Source: Acidimicrobiales bacterium
Lineage (GTDB): Bacteria > Actinomycetota > Acidimicrobiia > Acidimicrobiales > Aldehydirespiratoraceae
Reading direction: 5' to 3'
Assembly (NCBI GenBank): GCA_021604885.1
Contig: BQJV01000024.1
Coordinates: 1 to 15,553 of the forward strand
Length of the DNA: 15,553 bases
How positions within the stretch are numbered: the stretch's first letter is position 1; each line of letters opens with the position of its first letter. Position numbers and translations under genes: made by a program. The notes beneath the pieces are model-generated. The model worked only from the letters and a program-made list of their open reading frames with translations. It had not been told where the DNA came from and did not search any database. Below, one piece after another: positions 1-7,810 of this stretch.

Positions 1-789
1 GATGAGCCGTCGATCACCGATCTGCTCCTCGAGGTCCGCCACCTCGGCCTCGCAGCGATGGCTCGCGGCCGCGGCGCGCATGTCCTCCGGGTCCGGCGCG
101 AGCGGTGAGACGAAGGTGGCCGGTTCGCGGCCGATGGTCTCCGCGCAGCACGCCCGGAAGTCGGCGGCCCAACGCTCCGAGTGGAAGCCGCAGGCATCGT
201 GTGCGGCCATCCCCTCGAGGAGTTCGGTCGCGAGGTCGTGGGGGAGCATCCGGAGCTGCAGGGGTGGGGCGAACGGTGTGTGGGAGAAGTGGACGAGCCG
301 CAGGTCCGGTCGGCGCGGCTTCACGAGCGGAGCGAGGAGCGCGAGGTGATAGTCCTGCACGAGGACGACGGCGTCCTGGGGCGCTTCGTCCACGACGACC
401 TCGGCGAACGCCGCGTTGTAGCGCCGGTAGGCGTCCCACGCCTCGCGGAAGCCGTCGTCCACGATCGGGCGCCGGCTGGCGTCGTGGAGCGCGTGGTAGA
501 GGAACCAGAGCATCGCGTTGCAGACGACGTCGTAGGACTGCGCCATCACGTCGGGGTCGATCGCGAGCGTACGCACGCGAAGGCCGTCGGCTTCGATCAC
601 GCCCTCGGCGGCGGCCGCACGGTCGGCGTCACTCAGGGCTGCGGCGATCCAGATCGCACCCGTCCCGGCGACGAGAGGAGCGAGCCCGGAGACGAGTCCG
701 CCTCCGCCCCGCGTGGCGACGAGCCGGCCACCGTCGTCCTTGAACGACAGCGGCCCGCGGTTCGAGACGAGCACAACCGGAGCGGGCAC
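1..789 (-). CDS. otsA: Trehalose-6-phosphate synthase family (GT20), N-terminal part, cut by the left edge
   Basis: Translating the minus strand from the GTG at 789 gives 263 open residues to the window edge. The family (GT20) transfers glucose from a sugar nucleotide to glucose-6-phosphate in the cytosol, making trehalose-6-phosphate for osmoprotection. Visible landmarks are VLVSNRGPLSF (residues 6-16), the glycine-rich GGGGLVSGL (28-36), VQDYHLALL (144-152), FSHTPFA (168-174) and the GFHSERW stretch (201-207). All are in the usual GT20 order. Full-length members have about 460-500 residues, so roughly the N-terminal half is here. GTG was chosen because the N-terminal strand begins right after it; no strong ribosome binding site is visible. 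The gene diverges from the glycerate kinase gene. Glucosylglycerol-phosphate synthase, also GT20, is the main alternative and cannot be excluded without the C-terminal half. Confidence 0.88.
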   Translation of the reverse strand, partial: MPAPVVLVSNRGPLSFKDDGGRLVATRGGGGLVSGLAPLVAGTGAIWIAAALSDADRAAAAEGVIEADGLRVRTLAIDPDVMAQSYDVVCNAMLWFLYHALHDASRRPIVDDGFREAWDAYRRYNAAFAEVVVDEAPQDAVVLVQDYHLALLAPLVKPRRPDLRLVHFSHTPFAPPLQLRMLPHDLATELLEGMAAHDACGFHSERWAADFRACCAETIGREPATFVSPLAPDPEDMRAAAASHRCEAEVADLEEQIGDRRLI

Positions 790-810
790 GGGTCCGACGC
801 TAGTGACCGA

Positions 811-864
811 GAAAGTACTGGGGTCTGACCCCAGAAAGTACTGGGGTCTGACCCCAGAAAGTAC
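811..864. repeat. Tandem 23-bp repeat (2 full copies plus a partial third) with palindromic core
   Basis: Two identical 23-bp units occupy 811-833 and 834-856. The first 8 bases of a third (GAAAGTAC) follow at 857-864. Each unit contains the perfect inverted repeat CTGGGGTCTGACCCCAG (8-bp arms, one central base) and an AGTACT palindrome. A further small hairpin, GGGTG-GTA-CACCC, lies at 867-879. The array fills the divergent space between the GT20 gene and the glycerate kinase gene. It could be a regulator-binding array or a REP-like extragenic repeat; similar GGGGTC-N-GACCCC palindromes are, as I recall, common dispersed elements in environmental genomes. Confidence 0.85.
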
Positions 865-880
865 GGGGGTGGTACACCCG

Positions 881-885
881 GGAGG
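881..885 (+). promoter_or_regulatory. Ribosome binding site that decides the glycerate kinase start
   Basis: GGAGG lies at 881-885. It would overlap a GTG codon at 885 but sits 5 nt before the in-frame GTG at 891. The downstream GTG is therefore the better start. Confidence 0.7.
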
Positions 886-890
886 TGCGA

Positions 891-1865
891 GTGCTCGTGT
901 GTGCCGACAAGTTTCGGGGGACGGTGACGGCCCGCGAGGTGGGGGAGGCGGTCGCGGCCGGTGCGCCGGAGCTCGACGTGGTCGTGCAACCGCTCGCGGA
1001 CGGTGGCGAGGGCACGCTCGAGGCGTTCGGGGGAGCCAACCGCACCACGACGGTGACCGGTCCGCTCGGTGAGCCGGTCGAGGCCGACTGGGCGCTGCGG
1101 GGCAGCCGGGCGGTCATCGAGATGGCTCGCGCCTCGGGCCTCCTGCTTGCGGGCGGCGCCGAGGGCAACGACCCGATGGAGGCGTCGACGGTCGGCACCG
1201 GGCAGCTCATCGCCACCGCGGCCGAGGCCGGGGCAGACGAGATCCTCGTCGGGCTCGGAGGCAGCGCGACGACCGACGGCGGGCTCGGCGCGCTCCGGGC
1301 GATGGCGCCGCTCGCCCGCTATCGCGGCATCCGCCTGGAAGTCGCGTGTGACGTCCGCACGGCATTCGTCGACGCGGCGGCGGTCTTCGGTCCCCAAAAG
1401 GGAGCGTCGCCGAGTCAGGTGAAGCTCCTCGGCCGCCGACTCGAGCGGCTCGCGCAGGTCTACGCCGACGAGCACGGCGTGGATGTCCGCGGGATCGAGC
1501 GGGCCGGGGCGGCGGGTGGCCTCGCCGGTGGGCTCGCGGCAGCCGGCGCGACACTGCACGACGGGTTCTCGTTGATCGCCGAAGCCGTCGAGCTCTACGA
1601 CATGATCGAGGCGGCCGACCTCGTCGTCACGGGCGAGGGCAGGCTCGACGAGAGCTCCTTCGCCGGGAAGGTCGTCGGCGGTGTCGCCTCGCTGGCGGCG
1701 GCAGCCGGCGTCCCGGTCGTGGCGGTCGTCGGGCAGTCCGCGCTGGACGATCCGCCGATCCCGGTGATCGATCTGACGGAGCGTTTCGGCGACCGGGCGA
1801 TGCTCGACACCGCGGCGACGATCGCCGAGGCGGCCGCGTCGTTCAGCGACGCCCCTTGGCGCTGA
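891..1865 (+). CDS. Glycerate kinase (glycerate 2-kinase, GarK/GlxK family)
   Basis: The 324-residue protein matches the type-2 glycerate kinase family, which phosphorylates D-glycerate with ATP and feeds it to lower glycolysis as 2-phosphoglycerate. Visible motifs are the N-terminal CADKFRGTVTA (residues 4-14), PLADGGEGT (34-42), GLGGSATTDGG (121-131), FGPQKGA (166-172) and the later TGEGRLDESSFAGK stretch. The usual length is about 370-380 residues, so this is a short member, mainly through a compact central region. GTG at 891 was preferred over GTG at 885 because of GGAGG spacing. Its 3' end overlaps the convergent small membrane-protein gene by 23 bp. Divergence from the GT20 gene may mean shared control through the repeat array, but a metabolic link between the two is only inference. 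Confidence 0.9.
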   Translation: MLVCADKFRGTVTAREVGEAVAAGAPELDVVVQPLADGGEGTLEAFGGANRTTTVTGPLGEPVEADWALRGSRAVIEMARASGLLLAGGAEGNDPMEASTVGTGQLIATAAEAGADEILVGLGGSATTDGGLGALRAMAPLARYRGIRLEVACDVRTAFVDAAAVFGPQKGASPSQVKLLGRRLERLAQVYADEHGVDVRGIERAGAAGGLAGGLAAAGATLHDGFSLIAEAVELYDMIEAADLVVTGEGRLDESSFAGKVVGGVASLAAAAGVPVVAVVGQSALDDPPIPVIDLTERFGDRAMLDTAATIAEAAASFSDAPWR

Positions 1866-2052
1866 GCACCCAGCCCACGACACCGACGATGATCACGATC
1901 ATCAACCCGAACTTCACGATCGCGATGAGCGAGGTCAGGACCCATTGCACGAGCGAGATCGCGCCGAAGAGCGCCAAGCCGCCGATGACGAGCCGTGCCG
2001 GCATGGACAGGCCTCGTCGACTCGGGGTGTTGTGCTGCCGTTCGAGCTCCAC
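1843..2052 (-). CDS. Small two-segment membrane protein
   Basis: The 69-residue protein has a polar N-terminus and two hydrophobic stretches, roughly residues 18-40 and 43-64. It ends in a basic AKGRR tail. I do not recognise a family. The track start is GTG at 2052 without a clear ribosome binding site. The in-frame ATG at 2004 (53 residues, before MPARLVIGG) is an equally likely start and keeps both segments. It lies 15 nt after the stop of the upstream 67-aa gene on the same strand, so the two may be one transcript. The last codons overlap the 3' end of the glycerate kinase gene, tail to tail. Confidence 0.6.
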   Translation of the reverse strand: MELERQHNTPSRRGLSMPARLVIGGLALFGAISLVQWVLTSLIAIVKFGLMIVIIVGVVGWVLSAKGRR

Positions 2053-2067
2053 GCCGAACAGCGTAGG

Positions 2068-2271
2068 TCAGTCGCCGCTGGTGATCTCCGCGGGACCGTT
2101 GCGCAGGGTGATGATCGCGTCCGCGATGTTCAGCAGTTGGTCCCCGGTGTCGCCGTTGCGGGCCAGTGCCTCGTCGACCGCCTCGCGTGCCTCAGGCGCG
2201 CTGGCCCCGCTCAACTCGACGACCAACTCGGCCAGGCGGGCATGCGCATCGGCGCGGGAATCGACGGACAT
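2068..2271 (-). CDS. Small acidic protein of unknown function
   Basis: The 67-residue soluble protein is rich in Ala, Glu and Asp. It looks mostly helical (ADAHARLAELVVELSG, then EAREAVDEALARNG). No signal peptide, membrane segment or cysteine motif is visible, and I do not recognise the family. The ATG at 2271 is preceded by GAGG with a 6-nt spacer, which supports real translation. It would be the first gene of a short transcript with the downstream small membrane protein. It diverges from cysO across a 143-bp intergenic region, but nothing in the sequence ties it to sulfur metabolism. Confidence 0.6.
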   Translation of the reverse strand: MSVDSRADAHARLAELVVELSGASAPEAREAVDEALARNGDTGDQLLNIADAIITLRNGPAEITSGD

Positions 2272-2361
2272 CCATGACCTCGGGTACGGATCGGCGGGCG
2301 GTGGATCGCCGGAGGCGATACAGCCCTGTCATCGGATCCTGCGGAGCTGACCTGTACCTGG

Positions 2362-2400
2362 TTGGTGGATTTCTCGATATCCGATAAGTTTGGTCGGGAT
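2362..2400 (+). promoter_or_regulatory. Putative cysO promoter region with a CCGA-N9-TCGG palindrome
   Basis: Upstream of cysO lies an AT-richer island. The inverted pair CCGA (2381-2384) and TCGG (2394-2397) is separated by 9 nt. A possible -35 is TTGGTG (2362-2367), with TAAGTT (2386-2391) as a possible -10 at 18-bp spacing. The palindrome would then cover the -10, as expected for a repressor site. An Rrf2-type or other sulfur or Fe-S responsive regulator is a guess from the gene it controls. Confidence 0.4.
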
Positions 2401-2414
2401 TTAAGGAGTCACGC

Positions 2415-2690
2415 ATGAGCGTCACCGTTCGAGTCCCCACCACCCTCCGTACCCTCACCGCAGGCGAGGCCGAGATCTCTGTCGACGGCGACACCGTGTC
2501 GGAGGTGCTCGACAGCCTCGAAGGCGCCCACCCGGGCTTCAAGGAGCGCATCCTCGACGACGACGGTGCCCTGCGCCGTTTCGTGAACGTCTTCGTCAGC
2601 GATGACGACGTGCGCTTCCTCGATGGTCTCGGCACCGCGGTGCCGACCGGCGAGACGCTCAGCATTGTTCCGGCGGTCGCCGGCGGCTGA
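2415..2690 (+). CDS. cysO: CysO-type ubiquitin-like sulfur carrier protein
   Basis: The 91-residue MoaD/ThiS-fold protein resembles mycobacterial CysO over its whole length. It opens with VTVRVPTTLR, has RRFVNVFVSDDDVRF in the middle (about residues 54-69), and ends in the flexible AVAGG tail. In the known pathway the C-terminal Gly-Gly is converted to a thiocarboxylate. CysM then attaches it to O-phosphoserine, and the Mec protease releases cysteine. This route is thought to resist oxidative stress. The start is secure: AAGGAG at 2403-2408 lies 6 nt before ATG. Neither cysM nor mec is in the window, so partners must be encoded elsewhere. MoaD or ThiS are alternatives, but the tail and core fit CysO better. 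Confidence 0.88.
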   Translation: MSVTVRVPTTLRTLTAGEAEISVDGDTVSEVLDSLEGAHPGFKERILDDDGALRRFVNVFVSDDDVRFLDGLGTAVPTGETLSIVPAVAGG

Positions 2691-2703
2691 ACGAACGAAT
2701 TTC

Positions 2704-2726
2704 CCGAACGGCTTGTGGCCGTTCGG
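2704..2726 (+). terminator. Hairpin after cysO
   Basis: CCGAACGGC (2704-2712) pairs perfectly with GCCGTTCGG (2718-2726) around a 5-nt loop, 13 bp after the cysO stop. No T-run follows, so it may be a weak terminator or an RNA-end stabiliser. It separates cysO from the groEL operator. Confidence 0.5.
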
Positions 2727-2754
2727 TTGCGAAATCTGCTGTCTCCGGATTGAA

Positions 2755-2781
2755 TTAGCAGTCTCGGCACGAGAGTGCCAA
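2755..2781. promoter_or_regulatory. CIRCE operator (HrcA binding site) upstream of groEL
   Basis: TTAGCAGTC (2755-2763), a 9-nt spacer and GAGTGCCAA (2773-2781) match the CIRCE consensus TTAGCACTC-N9-GAGTGCTAA, with one mismatch in each arm and exact spacing. It lies 32 bp before the groEL ATG. HrcA is the known repressor of such sites in heat-shock control. TTGCGA at 2727-2732 is a possible -35 for a promoter ending in the operator. Confidence 0.88.
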
Positions 2782-2813
2782 CGCTGTTCTGCACCGACCT
2801 TTCCGGAGGAATC

Positions 2814-4436
<1,623 letters not shown>

Positions 4437-4459
4437 CCCCCACACGGGGCAGGGATCGA

Positions 4460-4496
4460 GGAACGGGCCCGCTTCGGCGGGTCCGTTCCGCGTTTT
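4460..4496 (+). terminator. Rho-independent terminator after groEL
   Basis: A 13-bp stem (4460-4472 with 4477-4489, one G-T wobble) closes on a TTCG tetraloop. TTTT follows at 4493-4496. It lies 23 bp after the groEL stop. The stem also sits just past the convergent NTF2-like gene, so it may act in both directions. Confidence 0.85.
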
Positions 4497-4891
4497 CAGC
4501 GCCAGAGGTGGTCGACGAGGGCTTGATCCTCGTCGTAGAGCCAGCACTCGACGAAGCGCCCGTGCTCGATGCGATAGCGCAGCACGCGGGTGAGCACGTG
4601 GGACTCGTCGTCTCGGGTGAACCGCTCCGTCGCAACGATCGTGGACGTGCCGTCGCCGACCATGATGTCGTCGACCGAGAGCAGCTCACGGGTGGTGATC
4701 GTGGCGCCGGCCACGAGCGCGGCGATCGCAGCGTCCTTGCCGACATGGTCGCCGGAGAGCTGGTTCGCCCCGAAGTAGTGCAGGACGATGTCGTCTCCGT
4801 AACAGTCGAGCAGGGTCTCGAGATCGCCTTCGAGCCACGCGGTGCAGTAGCGCTCGGTGACGGATCGGGCATCGCTCATGGCCTCGACCAT
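4496..4891 (-). CDS. NTF2-like / SnoaL-like domain protein
   Basis: The 131-residue protein fits the small cone-shaped NTF2/SnoaL fold. It has an N-terminal helix with YCTAWLEGDLETLLDCYGDDIVLHYFG, then GKDAAIAAL, and ends in strands carrying VLTRVLRYRIEHGRFVECWLYDEDQALVDHLW. The family includes isomerases, cyclases and hydrolases as well as non-enzymatic binding proteins, so no substrate can be assigned. The predicted start is ATG at 4891; the in-frame ATG at 4879 (MSDARSV) is a good alternative and neither has a convincing ribosome binding site. The gene faces groEL tail to tail across the terminator. It diverges from the nitrobindin-like gene, with 59 bp between them. Confidence 0.82.
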   Translation of the reverse strand: MVEAMSDARSVTERYCTAWLEGDLETLLDCYGDDIVLHYFGANQLSGDHVGKDAAIAALVAGATITTRELLSVDDIMVGDGTSTIVATERFTRDDESHVLTRVLRYRIEHGRFVECWLYDEDQALVDHLWR

Positions 4892-4950
4892 AGGGAGCGC
4901 ACCCGGCGGAGTCGATGACGTCGCACGTAACTCGGTAGCGTGGCGGCCCG

Positions 4951-5439
4951 ATGCGTACTGGTCCCGAACTCCATGCCGCCTGCGAGGCGCTCGCCCCTCT
5001 GCTGGGCACGTGGCGCGGTCCGGGAGAAGGCCACTATCCGACGATTCCCGACTTCTCGTATCTGGAGGAGTTGACGTTCGGCCACGTCGGCAAGCCGTTC
5101 CTCGCCATGACCCAGCGCACGCGTGACCCGCAGTCCGACGCGCCGCTCCACACCGAGGTCGGCTATCTGCGTCCCCAGCCGAACCGCGTGATCGAGATGG
5201 TCCTGACCCAGCCCACCGGCGTGGTCGAGATCCACACCGGATCGCTCGAGGAGACGGCCGATGGTGTCGTCGTCGAGCTACGCACGGAGCGCGTCGAGGG
5301 AACGCGCACGGCGAAGCCGATCAGCGAGGTCCGTCGACGGATCGAAGTGGCTGGTCACGATCTGGTCACGGAGATGTGGATGGCCGCCATGGGTCAGCCG
5401 CTCACCCATCATCTTCGGGCTGAGCTCACCAACGGCTGA
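4951..5439 (+). CDS. Nitrobindin-like haem-binding beta-barrel protein
   Basis: The 162-residue protein has the nitrobindin (FABP-like, DUF1794) hallmark GTWRGPGEGHYPTI at residues 19-32. The strand-forming FSYLEELTFGHVGKPFLAMTQRT stretch follows, and QPLTHHLRAEL lies near the C-terminus. Nitrobindins are cytosolic ten-stranded barrels that bind ferric haem through a late histidine; His153 or His154 is the likely ligand here. They have been linked to nitric oxide or peroxynitrite chemistry. The length is typical. ATG at 4951 is directly upstream of the conserved core, with only a weak purine stretch before it. It ends 3 bp before the convergent acyl-CoA dehydrogenase gene. Confidence 0.88.
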   Translation: MRTGPELHAACEALAPLLGTWRGPGEGHYPTIPDFSYLEELTFGHVGKPFLAMTQRTRDPQSDAPLHTEVGYLRPQPNRVIEMVLTQPTGVVEIHTGSLEETADGVVVELRTERVEGTRTAKPISEVRRRIEVAGHDLVTEMWMAAMGQPLTHHLRAELTNG

Positions 5440-5442
5440 ACG

Positions 5443-6546
5443 TCAGGCGAGCGATGTCGGCTGCTCCGCGGCCAGCGCAGCACCGATCGTTCGCAGCTGC
5501 TGGTTCGCGGCGCCGAGCGTCACCTCGAGGTGCTTGTTCCACAGCGTGAACCGGTGGAGCGGGTAGTCGACGTCCACGCCGATGCCCCCGTGCATGTGCT
5601 GGGCGCCGTGGGCGACGAAGTGGGCGCCCTCGGAGCCGAACCACTTCGCGATGCGAAGGTCCTCCCACGGGTCCTGCTCGTTGGCAATGCGCCACAGCGC
5701 CGACTGGGTCTGGAGCCGCAGCCCCTCGACCTGGATGAAGCAGTCGGCGAGTCGTTGCGTGACGGCCTGGAACGTGGCGATCGGTCGGCCGAACTGCTCG
5801 CGTTCGCTGGCGTAGCCGGCCGTGAGCCGCAGCTGGCCTTCGACGACGCCGAGTTGGGTCGCGCAGACCATCGCCAGGTAGCGCGCCTCGAACCAGCGCA
5901 CGGCCGACTCGCCCGCCGCGAGAAGGGTGGCGGGCGCGCCCGCGAAGGTCAGCTCGTCCACCGGCTCCTTGCGCGTCGACCTGCCGGTCTCGGTGGTGAC
6001 ACCCGGCGCCGACAGGTCGACGAGGTAAAGGCCGACACCGTCCGGACCGATCGCGTTGGCGACGGCGTGCGACGCGTGGGCCGCGAACTCCACCACGGAC
6101 TTGGTGCCGGTGAGGGCCCCGTCCGCGTCGGCGGTGAGCCCCGGCTTCGCGAGGTCCTCGCGGAGGCTCTCGGCGATCGCGACCGTGAGCACGCGGGATC
6201 CGTCGCACACCCCCGGCAGCAGCTGGGCGGCGAGTGCGTCGTCGCCGAACTCGGCGACGGTCATGGCGGCGAGCGTGGTCGGCAGCATCGGCACCGGCGC
6301 GACATGACGACCGACGGCCTCGCACACGAGCCCGGCCTCGATGATCCCGAGGCCGCCACCGCCGTGTGCTTCCGGCAGCGCGATGCCCGTCAACCCAGCC
6401 TCGGCGAGCAGCGACCACTCGGCCGTCGCGAACCACGCGTCGCCTCCCTCGATCTCCTTGAGGCGGTCGTGGTCGATCTTGTCGCCGAGGATCTGGTTCG
6501 CCAGGTCACTGACGGCCTGCTCTTGTTCGTCGAGATTGAAGTCCAT
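5443..6546 (-). CDS. Acyl-CoA dehydrogenase family subunit (lacks the canonical catalytic and flavin loops)
   Basis: The 367-residue protein is an acyl-CoA dehydrogenase homologue. It has the N-terminal helical domain, then REQFGRPIATFQAV (residues 249-262), the conserved C-terminal flavin-contact motif, and HGGIGVDVDYPLHR (319-332). The middle-domain SEPxAGSD flavin loop is absent; TVAIAESLRE (121-130) stands in its place. Instead of YEGT the end reads LEVTLGAANQQL (340-351). This pattern is known for one partner of heteromeric (alpha2beta2) actinobacterial enzymes such as the FadE28/FadE29 type acting on steroid side chains. ATG at 6546 is preceded by GAGGAGC. It starts 12 bp after the stop of the other subunit gene, so the two are co-transcribed. 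The actual substrate cannot be told from sequence. Confidence 0.92.
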   Translation of the reverse strand: MDFNLDEQEQAVSDLANQILGDKIDHDRLKEIEGGDAWFATAEWSLLAEAGLTGIALPEAHGGGGLGIIEAGLVCEAVGRHVAPVPMLPTTLAAMTVAEFGDDALAAQLLPGVCDGSRVLTVAIAESLREDLAKPGLTADADGALTGTKSVVEFAAHASHAVANAIGPDGVGLYLVDLSAPGVTTETGRSTRKEPVDELTFAGAPATLLAAGESAVRWFEARYLAMVCATQLGVVEGQLRLTAGYASEREQFGRPIATFQAVTQRLADCFIQVEGLRLQTQSALWRIANEQDPWEDLRIAKWFGSEGAHFVAHGAQHMHGGIGVDVDYPLHRFTLWNKHLEVTLGAANQQLRTIGAALAAEQPTSLA

Positions 6547-6558
6547 GGTTGCTCCTCG

Positions 6559-7743
6559 CTACTTCCGGCGCTTCTCGCGGGGGAGGGCCATCCCGGCCCA
6601 GCCGATGATGTCCCGCTGCAGTTCGTTGGTCCCGCCACCGAAGGTGAGGATCCACACGCCGCGGTAGAGCTCGTCGATCCGGCCCGCAAGGATCGCGCCG
6701 GGGGACCCGGGACGGAGGGCGCCGAGCGCCCCGAACAGCTCCGTGGCCTCCTTGTAGATCACGTGCATCGATTCCGATCCCCAGACCTTCACCGAGGACG
6801 CGACGGCCGGGTTCAACGCGCCTGTGGTCTGGTTGTAGGCGACCTTCCAATTCAGCAGGTCGAGGAAGCGGACGCGCGCTCGCATCTCGGCGAGCTTCAC
6901 CTGCACCCATTGCTGGTCGATCACCCGGCCGCCCTCGGGGTGTTCCGTCTCGCGGCACCAGTCGATGATCTGGTTGACGGTGTTGGTGATACCGCCCGCG
7001 GCGCACAGCGACACCCGTTCCTGGTTCAGCTGGTTCGTGATCAGGTTCCAGCCACCGTTGACCTCGCCGACGACGGCCGTCTCGGGGACGCGCACGTCGT
7101 CGTAGAACGTCGCCGTGGTGTTGGTCGTGCCCATCGTGATGAACGGCGTGATCGAGAAGCCGGGATCATCCGTCGGTACGAGGAAGATCGTGATGCCCTT
7201 GTGTGACGGCGCCTCGGGATCGGTCCGCGCCGCAAGCCAGACGTAGTCGGCGTCCCAGGCGAGAGATGTGTAGAGCTTCTGGCCGTTGATGATCCACTCG
7301 TCGCCGTCCTTCACCGCCTTGGTCTGGAGGGACGCGAGGTCAGAACCCGCCCCCGGCTCGGAGTAGCCGATGGAGAAGAACAGATCGCCGGCGAGGATCT
7401 TCGGCAGCATCTCGTTCTTCTGGTCCTCGGTGCCGAAGTTGCGCAGCGTCGGCCCGACCGTGTTCGTCGTCAGGAACGGGATCGGGCACCCGGCCTTCTG
7501 TGCCTCGTTGAAGAAGATGTAGTTCTCGACCGGCGTGTAGCCCTTGCCGCCGTACTCCTCGGGCCACGCCACGCCGAGCCACCCGTCGGCGCCGATCTTG
7601 CGGATCAACTCGCGATACGGCTCGTTCGCGCTCAGCTCGTCGTTGCGGATGGAGGCTTTGACCTCATCGGTCATCAGCGTCGTGAAGTAGTCGCGGAGCT
7701 CGGCTTGGAGGGCCTTCTGGTCCGCCGTCAGGTCGACATGCAT
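6559..7743 (-). CDS. Acyl-CoA dehydrogenase family subunit (flavin loop present, alternative catalytic Glu)
   Basis: The 394-residue protein has all three acyl-CoA dehydrogenase domains. The middle domain carries the flavin-binding FSIGYSEPGAGSD (residues 123-135). The C-terminal domain ends in FGGGTNELQRDIIG (368-381). The usual YEGT glutamate is replaced by glycine. Glu242 in NQLNQERVSL lies where isovaleryl-CoA dehydrogenase keeps its catalytic base, so it is the likely base. The family oxidises acyl-CoA to enoyl-CoA with FAD and passes electrons to ETF. It is the first gene of a two-gene minus-strand operon and probably forms one enzyme with the downstream subunit. A second ATG is not available nearby, so MHVDL is taken as the N-terminus. 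The substrate (fatty acid, sterol side chain or other) is unknown. Confidence 0.94.
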   Translation of the reverse strand: MHVDLTADQKALQAELRDYFTTLMTDEVKASIRNDELSANEPYRELIRKIGADGWLGVAWPEEYGGKGYTPVENYIFFNEAQKAGCPIPFLTTNTVGPTLRNFGTEDQKNEMLPKILAGDLFFSIGYSEPGAGSDLASLQTKAVKDGDEWIINGQKLYTSLAWDADYVWLAARTDPEAPSHKGITIFLVPTDDPGFSITPFITMGTTNTTATFYDDVRVPETAVVGEVNGGWNLITNQLNQERVSLCAAGGITNTVNQIIDWCRETEHPEGGRVIDQQWVQVKLAEMRARVRFLDLLNWKVAYNQTTGALNPAVASSVKVWGSESMHVIYKEATELFGALGALRPGSPGAILAGRIDELYRGVWILTFGGGTNELQRDIIGWAGMALPREKRRK

Positions 7744-7771
7744 GACGTGACTGTCTCAGACCCGGCGGCCG

Positions 7772-7792
7772 CGGCGCCAGACGACGGCGCCG
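7772..7792 (-). terminator. Possible weak terminator hairpin after the permease gene
   Basis: CGGCGCC (7772-7778) pairs with GGCGCCG (7786-7792) around a 7-nt loop, just past the stop of the metal permease gene. There is no T-run. In such GC-rich sequence it may be chance. Confidence 0.25.
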
Positions 7793-7810
7793 GTGGGCTC
7801 GCCGACGGCG

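Noticed and set aside
633..1883. A 416-codon minus-strand open frame opposite the glycerate kinase gene
   Set aside because: It crosses the repeat array and overlaps the GT20 gene start in another frame. Its translation is Arg-rich and has no family features.
2775..2813. Longer groEL start
   Set aside because: The codons lie within and just after the CIRCE operator. ATG 2814 has a proper ribosome binding site and the conserved MAKTIQF N-terminus.
4892..4950. Shared promoter of the NTF2-like and nitrobindin-like genes
   Set aside because: Divergent layout implies promoters here, but no convincing -35/-10 pair or palindrome is visible.
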